From the NCBI RefSeq assembly GCF_022811685.1, contig NZ_CP094532.1, positions 1,761,501 through 1,825,500 of the forward strand: DNA of 64,000 nt, written 5' to 3'. The DNA comes from Chryseobacterium suipulveris (GTDB taxonomy: Bacteria > Bacteroidota > Bacteroidia > Flavobacteriales > Weeksellaceae). How positions within the stretch are numbered: position 1 is the first letter of the stretch; each line of letters begins with the position of its first letter. Both the position numbers and the translations under genes were made by a program. This document shows, piece by piece, positions 35,901-45,015 of the stretch. Under the pieces are notes generated by a model. The model was not told the origin of the DNA, did not search any database, and was given only the letters and a program-made list of their open reading frames with translations.

Positions 35901-38900
35901 ATTAAAAGCGCATTCTGTAACCTGAACACGGAACTCGGATTTATTTCAATTCCAGATTGGTTCGATTAAAAGGTCAGTACGGGAACTTTGCTGGTAGGCG
36001 ACGTGAAATTTCAATTCCAGATTGGTTCGATTAAAAGTCCAAATTCACGTCATCCATCAGGAAAACCTCGTAATTTCAATTCCAGATTGGTTCGATTAAA
36101 AGACATCCAGTCAAGCAAACGCGGCAGACCTAAAGAATATTTCAATTCCAGATTGGTTCGATTAAAAGCGTACGGCACTCTAAAACGTGGTAACAAAAAC
36201 ATATTTCAATTCCAGATTGGTTCGATTAAAAGGATTCGGCTTCGGGTAACTTTAGACCTTATTTTTTATTTCAATTCCAGATTGGTTCGATTAAAAGTCT
36301 ACGATGTGGGATTCAACACCGATACACCTTGTATTTCAATTCCAGATTGGTTCGATTAAAAGTGGTCTGTAAATAAAGTTGACGTTCAAAGCAGGGAAAT
36401 TTCAATTCCAGATTGGTTCGATTAAAAGAAGAAACCTCTCCCTTTTTTCCGTTACGGCAACTTTATTTCAATTCCAGATTGGTTCGATTAAAAGCTCAGA
36501 ACGTAACGACGATGTCGTCTATGTTCAAATTTCAATTCCAGATTGGTTCGATTAAAAGTATCCATCGCAGGGAATTTACACCGTGAAGATTAATTTCAAT
36601 TCCAGATTGGTTCGATTAAAAGCGTTTTGGATAGGCGTAGCGATTGTCTCGAACATCTAATTTCAATTCCAGATTGGTTCGATTAAAAGTTCAACGGAAA
36701 AAACATCTTTTTCCAATCTTACGAATTTCAATTCCAGATTGGTTCGATTAAAAGTCATCCTCGGACTTTCGATGGATGAACTTCAACCATATTTCAATTC
36801 CAGATTGGTTCGATTAAAAGTTCGGCTTTGACGAGGATTAATAATTTGGAAGCTATTTCAATTCCAGATTGGTTCGATTAAAAGTCTTGTTTGCGATAAG
36901 TTCCTTCACAGCCTCTTCCAATTTCAATTCCAGATTGGTTCGATTAAAAGAACTGGTAAAACAACCGAAGAAGCACGTTTTTTCGTTATTTCAATTCCAG
37001 ATTGGTTCGATTAAAAGTTGTTTACCGTCTGCAATCAATTTCTTAATGTAGTTAATTTCAATTCCAGATTGGTTCGATTAAAAGTATTTGGAAAGGAATA
37101 GAATTTCTCCGTCTTGTTCCATTTCAATTCCAGATTGGTTCGATTAAAAGGCCGTAGTTGAAGATATAATCAAACACCTCGTCTTTATTTCAATTCCAGA
37201 TTGGTTCGATTAAAAGTGAAAACCGTTCGGACTTGGATATGAAGGAAGTAAATTTCAATTCCAGATTGGTTCGATTAAAAGCGTTTTCCAATTTTTAGGA
37301 TAATTTTTATAATCTATATTTCAATTCCAGATTGGTTCGATTAAAAGGCTGCGATTGAACCCTTCACAAAAGCTCTCTTATCGATTTCAATTCCAGATTG
37401 GTTCGATTAAAAGTAGAAAAACTTAGTATTATCAGTAATAGTACCCGTATTTCAATTCCAGATTGGTTCGATTAAAAGATACAATAGTACTCACTATTGT
37501 GCTAATCCTAATCATATTTCAATTCCAGATTGGTTCGATTAAAAGATGGCGTAGATTCCATTCGGGGCAGTTTCTTCTACATTTCAATTCCAGATTGGTT
37601 CGATTAAAAGAAATTTTCTTTTACTTCAAATTTTCGCTTTCATTATATTTCAATTCCAGATTGGTTCGATTAAAAGCCGGAAGACTGGAAAGATATTACC
37701 ACAATTTGCTAATTTCAATTCCAGATTGGTTCGATTAAAAGTTATCTGTGTCCTGCAAAAGTTCCGACAATAGGATAATTTCAATTCCAGATTGGTTCGA
37801 TTAAAAGATAGCTCAGAATTTCCGTTTCGGGGGTTTCAATATTATTTCAATTCCAGATTGGTTCGATTAAAAGATTACCAACAAATAGTGCTATTATTAA
37901 AGTTTCAGAATTTCAATTCCAGATTGGTTCGATTAAAAGTGTTTTGCTCCTCCGCCGACATTTTGCCGATCTCTTATTTCAATTCCAGATTGGTTCGATT
38001 AAAAGAGCAGAGTTTCGCAACATGGTATCAGGAATTTCCAGATTTCAATTCCAGATTGGTTCGATTAAAAGAGTCTTTTCGGGGCAAATCTGAACCGCAG
38101 AGACTTGGATTTCAATTCCAGATTGGTTCGATTAAAAGCCTCAATGTCGGTAATGTCTGCAAGTCCTCATTCGATTTCAATTCCAGATTGGTTCGATTAA
38201 AAGTTGAGTTTTACTTTTGCCCCGTCAATTTCCAACACTATTTCAATTCCAGATTGGTTCGATTAAAAGACTGGTTCGGAGATTACTATTTAGGAGGTTC
38301 AAACGGATTTCAATTCCAGATTGGTTCGATTAAAAGGGAATTAACGAACTGAATGCAGTTGGAATAAAAAAATTTCAATTCCAGATTGGTTCGATTAAAA
38401 GATAATTCCCAAAATGACACAATTACAACAGATGATGATTTCAATTCCAGATTGGTTCGATTAAAAGTACCCGAGCGAAAAAAATATGTTCTCACATTCT
38501 ACTATTTCAATTCCAGATTGGTTCGATTAAAAGTCGTTTTTCTGTAGAATTTTTCCTGTGATTTCCATATTTCAATTCCAGATTGGTTCGATTAAAAGCA
38601 TATCAATTATTACCTGATTCGCCCTTTGGTCTATTATTTCAATTCCAGATTGGTTCGATTAAAAGAGCTAAACTATCCATATAGTGGTCGTTCTTTTTAA
38701 TATTTCAATTCCAGATTGGTTCGATTAAAAGTCTGGATGAGGACGCCATCAATGAGATTTCTACCAATTTCAATTCCAGATTGGTTCGATTAAAAGATGT
38801 GGTGCTTTATGCACAATATTACTTATCTTTCGAATTTCAATTCCAGATTGGTTCGATTAAAAGGGGTGAAAAGTTTTGGAGTTTCCGGATTGGTAGTATT

Positions 38901-40565
38901 TCAATTCCAGATTGGTTCGATTAAAAGGGCAGAAGCATCCAGTAAGAATTCGCCGTTCGATATTTCAATTCCAGATTGGTTCGATTAAAAGCGTCCGCAT
39001 CGAAATCATTGAAATCGGCAACTCCGAATTTCAATTCCAGATTGGTTCGATTAAAAGACGAAAATGCGTAGAAAGCAATCGCCCTTTTAACAATATTTCA
39101 ATTCCAGATTGGTTCGATTAAAAGTTTTATTGCCTATTTTCGATAGTTTGGAATTGCATAATTTCAATTCCAGATTGGTTCGATTAAAAGAACAGATACT
39201 GTAGGATATCAAGTCTTCAACACAATTTCAATTCCAGATTGGTTCGATTAAAAGTGAGATTTTCCGATTTTATTTTTCCAGTGCTGTCAGATTTCAATTC
39301 CAGATTGGTTCGATTAAAAGGAGCGGAGAGACCCCGAAATGAAGGGAGCAACACAATTTCAATTCCAGATTGGTTCGATTAAAAGTCGTTGCAGACGAAA
39401 CACCGAGAGTTTTAAATCCAATTTCAATTCCAGATTGGTTCGATTAAAAGTTTTCAATAATTCGTGCCAAATTGAGCGGTAGATTATTTCAATTCCAGAT
39501 TGGTTCGATTAAAAGCAGGAGGGGAACGGAGCGGAGCGAAGTGTTGTCAGGGCATTTCAATTCCAGATTGGTTCGATTAAAAGCCCAAATAGGCTCATCT
39601 GCATATTCCGTTAAATCTTATTTCAATTCCAGATTGGTTCGATTAAAAGCTGTCTGCAGAATGATTACGTTACTTTCGATGATAAATTTCAATTCCAGAT
39701 TGGTTCGATTAAAAGTATTTATAGAAATATCCTAATGATCGTGAATAATATTTCAATTCCAGATTGGTTCGATTAAAAGAATAAAGCGGGTTACCGCTTA
39801 TTCACTGCCTTATTGATTTCAATTCCAGATTGGTTCGATTAAAAGTTAAATCTTCTGCTGTTCTTGCGTATGGTTTTCTAAATTTCAATTCCAGATTGGT
39901 TCGATTAAAAGTATAAATAATGCGCTAATATCTCGTGAACAATGCCAATTTCAATTCCAGATTGGTTCGATTAAAAGCCGAAAACCCACAAGGAAACCAG
40001 CCACTAAACAGACATTTCAATTCCAGATTGGTTCGATTAAAAGGTTCGCGGACTGATCAGCTTGTTTAAATCTACATCATTTCAATTCCAGATTGGTTCG
40101 ATTAAAAGAAACGAAGAACCTTGCTTCTTCCGTTGTTTTTCCTGATTTCAATTCCAGATTGGTTCGATTAAAAGCTCAATGTTGGTAATGTCTGCAAGTC
40201 CTCATTCGATTTCAATTCCAGATTGGTTCGATTAAAAGCTTTTAACAACCAATTTTGATGTAGAAACTACCTTATTTCAATTCCAGATTGGTTCGATTAA
40301 AAGTTTAGAGCTCCGAGCGGTGCAAGTCTGTTTAGTGGCATTTCAATTCCAGATTGGTTCGATTAAAAGTTCCTGTTGCTGTTTTTAATAATTCCGAATT
40401 ATTTATTTCAATTCCAGATTGGTTCGATTAAAAGATCCAAAGAAATTCCGCCCAAATCGGAAAGCATCTTTATTTCAATTCCAGATTGGTTCGATTAAAA
40501 GGCAGGATGCAAAGATATCAAGTATTGTTAGCTATATTTCAATTCCAGATTGGTTCGATTAAAAG
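29997..40565 (-). CRISPR. Very long type I CRISPR array, about 162 repeats
   Basis: By hand count there are 162 repeats and 161 spacers (error of one or two possible), with a period near 65-66 bp and spacers of mostly 34-37 nt. Plus-strand repeats begin ATTTCAATTCC and end TTCGATTAAAAG; the middle is AGATTGG (30 nt) or AGAAGG (29 nt). On the minus strand the repeat ends ATTGAAAT, the usual 8-nt 5' handle of type I-B crRNAs, so crRNAs come from the minus strand and the leader is at the cas2 side. Repeat 1 (29997-30026) is the 30-nt form, repeats 2-25 (30063-31572) are the 29-nt form, and repeats 26-162 (31609-40565) are the 30-nt form. Single-base variants occur at 30063-30091 (end TTAATAG) and near 33315 (CCAAATTGG). 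Confidence 0.98.
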
Positions 40566-40771
40566 ACGTTATTTCGACAAGTATAAAAACCTTGTTTCCA
40601 AGGTTTTGTATTGGTAAATATAGTGATTTTTCTGATTAAAAATCGTCGATACCCAATCATAGGATTTACCTTGGATATCGACGACAGAGCAATCTTCTGA
40701 ATCTCAATGTTTTATAAATTTTCGTAAATGTCAAAGACCTTCTTTGCATGTTTCCACTGTCTCTGCGACAA
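40566..40771 (-). promoter_or_regulatory. CRISPR leader
   Basis: AT-rich, gene-free DNA between the newest repeat and cas2. It contains a perfect 9-bp hairpin 20 bp from the array (AAAACCTTG, loop TTTC, CAAGGTTTT at 40586-40607). A second inverted repeat, TCGTCGATA/TATCGACGA (40643-40651 and 40676-40684), is spaced by 24 bp. These are candidates for leader-anchoring or integration-host-type sites; the second resembles a protein-binding pair. The array promoter should be here. Confidence 0.7.
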
Positions 40772-41035
40772 CTATAAAAAGGTGTCCAAATCATTTTTTT
40801 CCAGCCCTACAACCTGTTTTTCCAGCCATTTCTCCTGCCGGCTCTTGAAGATGATGATGCTATCCGTCTCGTCATCCATGATGTGTTTGGCTTTTTCAAC
40901 GAGTTCTTTCAGTTTCACCTCCGTTATCTCGCCTTCGAAAACGCTGTTCTGTATCCAGTTCAAATATTGCCTGCACAACTTGAGCATCTTGCCCACGCGC
41001 TTTACATTGATATCGTAAACCAAAATCACATACAT
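40772..41035 (-). CDS. cas2: CRISPR adaptation protein Cas2
   Basis: 87 residues with the Cas2 ferredoxin-like start YVILVYDINVKRVGKML, including the conserved Asp after the first strand, and the family-typical NWIQNSVFEGEITEVKLKEL. Cas2 bridges two Cas1 dimers in the spacer-integration complex. It starts 1 bp after the cas1 stop and is the last gene of the operon, next to the leader. Confidence 0.95.
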   Translation of the reverse strand: MYVILVYDINVKRVGKMLKLCRQYLNWIQNSVFEGEITEVKLKELVEKAKHIMDDETDSIIIFKSRQEKWLEKQVVGLEKNDLDTFL

Positions 41036-41036
41036 A

Positions 41037-42041
41037 TCACCACCACGCCTTAAAAGGTTGATACTCTTCCATATCCATTATATGCTTCATAAGTTTATAG
41101 CATTCTAATTTTACCAAATGCTTATAGCTCACGCTTCTGCCGAGCGAGCGGTGCTTTATAGTTTCATTCAGTTTTTCTTCCCACGCGCGCACCACTTTTT
41201 TTCGTCCCGATTCCTTTAAAAGGCACTGGTTCAGCTTTTTATCAAAATCGGAACTCTGGATGACTTTCTTGTTGAGCAGGGCAAACATCGTGCGGTCCAC
41301 CAAAATGGGCTTGAATATTTCCGCCAGATCCAACGCCAGGGAATACCGCCTAAAGCCCGGCTCATGCAGAAAGCTCACCGTGGGATCGAGCTGGGTATGG
41401 TAAATTTGATCCAAGCAAAGTGTGTAACACATCATATTCATAAACGAAATCAGGGCATTTACCTCATTTGAAGGCGGTTGCTTGGTTCGGTTTCCCATCT
41501 CGAAATCATTGATGATGGTATCGAACGCCTCGTAATAAGTCATCCTGATATTCCCTTCGATGCCCATAATCTCGCTGATGCCGTTGTATTGCTCCAAAGA
41601 TTGGGACAACTCGCTGATTTTGGTAATCTGAACTTCGCAGTTTTTGCTCCTGCTGCTATAATATTTTAAATTTTTGGTCATATTGAAGGCCGCTCCCTCC
41701 ACCAATTTTCGGGCAATGGCGGCGCGCTTCTTTTTGTTGGTATAATGCCCCACCTGCTGTATCAGCACCTTCCCGCTCAATAGATAATCCTTGGACATAA
41801 AGCTGCCCGTGTAATGCTCGTAATAATCGAAGAAATGAACTGAAATCTGGTTTTTGCCCAAGAAGTTATACATCGCAGAATTGGCATCGAGAGCGCCAAA
41901 GCAGTAAAGGTTTTTCACGCCTTCCACGGGGATGTATTTCGGCATGCCTTCTCTCCCCTCTTCATCTGTAGGCACAAATTTCAGGGTATTGTCCTTCCGG
42001 CTCAGTCTCCCGGGATTAAAAAGGTAGTAGGATTTTTTCAT
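41037..42041 (-). CDS. cas1: CRISPR integrase Cas1
   Basis: 334 residues from the ATG at 42041 (MKKSYYLFNPGRLSRKDNTL), which overlaps the cas4 stop as TAATG; an upstream Met six codons earlier is possible but less likely. The N-terminal beta domain is followed by the helical catalytic domain with Glu in EGNIRMTYYEAFD, and His and Asp in FLHEPGFRRYSLALDLAEIF. These metal ligands are all present. The sequence type is that of I-B-associated Cas1. It forms the integrase complex with Cas2, probably aided by Cas4 in choosing PAM-proximal ends. Confidence 0.96.
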   Translation of the reverse strand: MKKSYYLFNPGRLSRKDNTLKFVPTDEEGREGMPKYIPVEGVKNLYCFGALDANSAMYNFLGKNQISVHFFDYYEHYTGSFMSKDYLLSGKVLIQQVGHYTNKKKRAAIARKLVEGAAFNMTKNLKYYSSRSKNCEVQITKISELSQSLEQYNGISEIMGIEGNIRMTYYEAFDTIINDFEMGNRTKQPPSNEVNALISFMNMMCYTLCLDQIYHTQLDPTVSFLHEPGFRRYSLALDLAEIFKPILVDRTMFALLNKKVIQSSDFDKKLNQCLLKESGRKKVVRAWEEKLNETIKHRSLGRSVSYKHLVKLECYKLMKHIMDMEEYQPFKAWW

Positions 42042-42568
42042 TATTCTTCGATATAGCACAACTCATAATAACTGCAGCTTTTACAAATCTTCGCATTGAT
42101 CTTTGGCGGGCAAAGTTCAGCTTCGATAAGGGATTTTACTTTCTGCACGGTTTCCTGCAAAAATAACCGGTCGGTTTGAGAAAGCAACACCTCGTCCGTC
42201 CTTCGCAATTTGGGATATTCCAAAGTTGCGGTTACGCCCTCAATGCCATTCAGCTCCAGTAACCAAATGTAAAATTTCACCTGCCACTCGTGCGCTTCCT
42301 CCACCTTATCGCTGCGTTTGGTTTCGTGGATGATTTTATTTTTGGCATCGTAAAAATCTATTTTTCCCGACAAGTCTATTCCATCAAAACTTGCCGAAAC
42401 CTCAATCTCATTATATTTTTCCGCCCGCTGCGGATAGCTTGTTTCATGAAGCAATTTCCCGTCATAAACGGTGTCGGAAGTGTGCTCCATATTGATGCCG
42501 TTTGCAAAAAGCCAAAGCTTGCGCGGGCAAACAATATAGTAGTTGATATGTGTGGCAATGAGGTGCAT
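42041..42568 (-). CDS. cas4: CRISPR-associated exonuclease Cas4
   Basis: 175 residues. A RecB-like nuclease core is marked by SGKIDFYDAKNKIIHETKRS (Asp and the E-x-K pair) and by Gln/Tyr in HEWQVKFYIWLLEL. Four cysteines for an iron-sulphur cluster are visible: one in VCPRKLWLF near the N-terminus and three in KICKSCSYYELC at the C-terminus. Cas4 trims prespacers and helps read the PAM. It is coupled to cas1 by a 1-bp overlap and lies 29 bp after cas7. Confidence 0.95.
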   Translation of the reverse strand: MHLIATHINYYIVCPRKLWLFANGINMEHTSDTVYDGKLLHETSYPQRAEKYNEIEVSASFDGIDLSGKIDFYDAKNKIIHETKRSDKVEEAHEWQVKFYIWLLELNGIEGVTATLEYPKLRRTDEVLLSQTDRLFLQETVQKVKSLIEAELCPPKINAKICKSCSYYELCYIEE

Positions 42569-42597
42569 AAAGAAAGCGGCACACAGCCGCTTATATT

Positions 42598-43665
42598 TTA
42601 TTGGTTTTCGTAATCGAAAGCCATCAATAAATCAATCAGTTTTTGCTCGGCTTGTTCAAGGGCATCGGCAAAACCAACAGCACCTGATATATATGCATTT
42701 GCAATCGGTGTTACAAATAAATCTGCTTTTGCCGTTTCATCTATTCTTGGCGTAGCTGTCGGTCTATCCTTGTCTTCACGCAGTTCGCCACGAATAGAAT
42801 ATGCCAATTGGTTTGCGTTATCACTAATTGCAATCGCCAAGGTGTCCATCAAACTAAACGTTCTTGATTGGTTTGAAGTTATCCGCCAATTAATTAATGC
42901 TTTTGCCAAAGCGGGAATTATCTTTTCCCTTTCTTCTTTTGGGCAAATCAGGCATTTACCAAAAATATTTTCACCCTCAACCCAACCTGCATTTCTTAAC
43001 TTCTCTTCAATTTCAGGGAATAATTCAGGCTCAAGTTTATTGGTAGATACACAAAACAATGTTCTTAAGTCAATAGCAATGTCGTACACAAATAATCCAC
43101 TTGCTCTGGTTTGATCTTGAATAAAAGCACGATTGGGCAATGTTCTTTGATTTGTAGTTAACCACTCGGTTAGTTCTTCTTCAGTTAATTTTGCGCCTCT
43201 TTTATTTTTCTCAACCCAAAAAACATTTACATGATGATGTTCGGGATGTGAAGTACGATCAAAAGAAAGATTCTCTGTAGGAGATTCTATACCACCCAAT
43301 AAAGGATGTAGAGGACGCATTGCTGAAATTGATAAAGGGCTTCTACGCTTTACCGTTCCTGCACCTGATTCCGCTTTCATATAACCGCCAAGCAATTGGT
43401 CTGGAAACGTAGGGTCGCAAGGAGAATGCGGCTCTTTTTGACTTGCCTTGTTATCCTTTTTATCGATTTCCCAATTAAAAGTAATTGCTGCAAATGGCAA
43501 ATTTAATGCTTCGATTACAGATCGCTTAACTTGTTGTCCACTTGAATAGGCCATTTTATATCCAAACTGTGGATCGTAATAAAATTTTTGACCATCATTG
43601 ACAGCAAATACAGTATGCTCTGCTCTGCGCAGACCACGCAAATAAATAAATGGATTATTACTCAT
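42598..43665 (-). CDS. cas7: Cas7-type backbone subunit
   Basis: 355 residues. The N-terminal sequence YLRGLRRAEHTVFAVNDGQK and the following MAYSSGQQVKRSVIEALNLP resemble Bacteroidetes Cas7 (DevR/Cst2-like) backbone proteins. Cas7 subunits polymerise along the crRNA. A cysteine pair FGKCLICPKEE is seen in the second half. I rely on length, operon position and these patches; a clear RAMP glycine loop is not obvious by eye. It lies 15 bp after the putative cas8. Confidence 0.75.
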   Translation of the reverse strand: MSNNPFIYLRGLRRAEHTVFAVNDGQKFYYDPQFGYKMAYSSGQQVKRSVIEALNLPFAAITFNWEIDKKDNKASQKEPHSPCDPTFPDQLLGGYMKAESGAGTVKRRSPLSISAMRPLHPLLGGIESPTENLSFDRTSHPEHHHVNVFWVEKNKRGAKLTEEELTEWLTTNQRTLPNRAFIQDQTRASGLFVYDIAIDLRTLFCVSTNKLEPELFPEIEEKLRNAGWVEGENIFGKCLICPKEEREKIIPALAKALINWRITSNQSRTFSLMDTLAIAISDNANQLAYSIRGELREDKDRPTATPRIDETAKADLFVTPIANAYISGAVGFADALEQAEQKLIDLLMAFDYENQ

Positions 43666-43680
43666 GATTTTGATGTTTTA

Positions 43681-45015
43681 TTATTTTTGAAAATTATACT
43701 CAAATCTTATTAATGTGATAAAAAGCGGAAAATTGTCAGAAGGCATTTTCAGCACTTCTTCTACTACACTTTTGAATAGTTCTTTATCAGAATCTGTCTT
43801 ATCCATCAATTCTGAAATATTCTCAATGAATTTGACCAAGGATCTCGATTCTCGAATATCTGCTGAAATTGTAGCATGAACTTTCTTGCCTCGCTCATCT
43901 TCCTTTTCAAATTTTAATAATACTTCGGCTATTTTTTCTGCCAAATGCAGTAAATCGGTTTTGTTTAGCATAGCGGTAATCCAAATTTTATAGAGTTGAT
44001 AATATTGATATGATTCTTCGTTTGCAAATTTGAGTTCTTTTCCTTGCGCATATAACACAGAGCCTTTCGGCATATACTCTCTTAATTTAGCAGGCTCCAA
44101 TGCTTTTAAGCCAATCATTCCCGTTTGACATGCGGCTTTGAAATTATAAAACGTTCCAAGTTTTATTATTTCTTTATCTGTTAAGATTGTATCCTCCTTA
44201 TCAATAAAAAGTTTATCCCTCAATTCATACATTTCTGTAATCTCGTGTAAAAATATTTTTATAAATCCAAGGGTAGTATTGGTTTGCGACAGGTTATATG
44301 AATAAGCAATTAGATCCTTTTCTTTTGAATACTTTTTTGACAGATAAAATATCACTTCTGACCATTGTTTTGTAGGAATTGCAGTATTACCTTGCACTTC
44401 TGCTGTTTCAATTTGCAATCCTGCACCAGGATTCGATGCATTAAAGTCATCACTGAAACAATAACTAACCCACTGCCCATTCCATGTTTCAATTTGTTTA
44501 TCTTTTACATTGGGCGTTTTCAAAAACTTTCTATACTGCGTCCAACCATTGTAAATTGTGAACATCAAATCCTCATTATCAATCAACATTACATAACCAC
44601 CACTTACTCCAATACCAAATGCTTGTCCAATCCATGATGCATACATCTCTTCCGAATCAACAGCAACATCAATACTCGACAATTGTCCTGATGTTGTACC
44701 ACCAACATCTTTTGCAGCATAGCCCACAAATATTGACATATTAGGCACATCATTTAAAATTGATTGATGTAAGTTTGCTAATTGAGCTTTTGCCTTTCCT
44801 CCATGTTTTTCTACATCCTCTGCTTTGGGTTTTTGAAAGAACGGGGAATTTCCAACATGCATCAGATGTGAATCATCATGAAAGAATAAAGGAAAAAACT
44901 CACCATTAAAAAACTCCTCAGCAGAATAATTCTTATTTTCCTTTTTGTTGTATAATTCCAAAAATTTTTTGCCAATATAACTTGTGTACATTTTACCAAA
45001 TATTTTCGTGTTCAA
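43681..45015 (-). CDS. Putative Cas8 large subunit, divergent
   Basis: 444 residues that I do not recognise by motif. It holds the operon position of the large subunit between cas3 and cas7 and has the size of short Cas8b-type proteins. Notable segments are FFPLFFHDDSHLMHVGNSPF, VGYAAKDVGGTTSGQLSSID and a largely helical C-terminal third (LLHLAEKIAEVLLKFEKEDE). No zinc-finger cysteine cluster is visible. In type I complexes this subunit reads the PAM and recruits Cas3. The start may be the ATG at 45015 (23-bp overlap with cas3) or at 44991 (MYTSYIGKKF), just beyond the cas3 stop. Confidence 0.6.
   Translation of the reverse strand: MNTKIFGKMYTSYIGKKFLELYNKKENKNYSAEEFFNGEFFPLFFHDDSHLMHVGNSPFFQKPKAEDVEKHGGKAKAQLANLHQSILNDVPNMSIFVGYAAKDVGGTTSGQLSSIDVAVDSEEMYASWIGQAFGIGVSGGYVMLIDNEDLMFTIYNGWTQYRKFLKTPNVKDKQIETWNGQWVSYCFSDDFNASNPGAGLQIETAEVQGNTAIPTKQWSEVIFYLSKKYSKEKDLIAYSYNLSQTNTTLGFIKIFLHEITEMYELRDKLFIDKEDTILTDKEIIKLGTFYNFKAACQTGMIGLKALEPAKLREYMPKGSVLYAQGKELKFANEESYQYYQLYKIWITAMLNKTDLLHLAEKIAEVLLKFEKEDERGKKVHATISADIRESRSLVKFIENISELMDKTDSDKELFKSVVEEVLKMPSDNFPLFITLIRFEYNFQK

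Noticed and set aside
30738..39735. Many open frames inside the array translating as repeats of FNSRLVRLK or FQFQIGSIK
   Set aside because: They arise because the repeat-spacer unit is often 66 bp, a multiple of three. They are CRISPR repeats, not repeat proteins.
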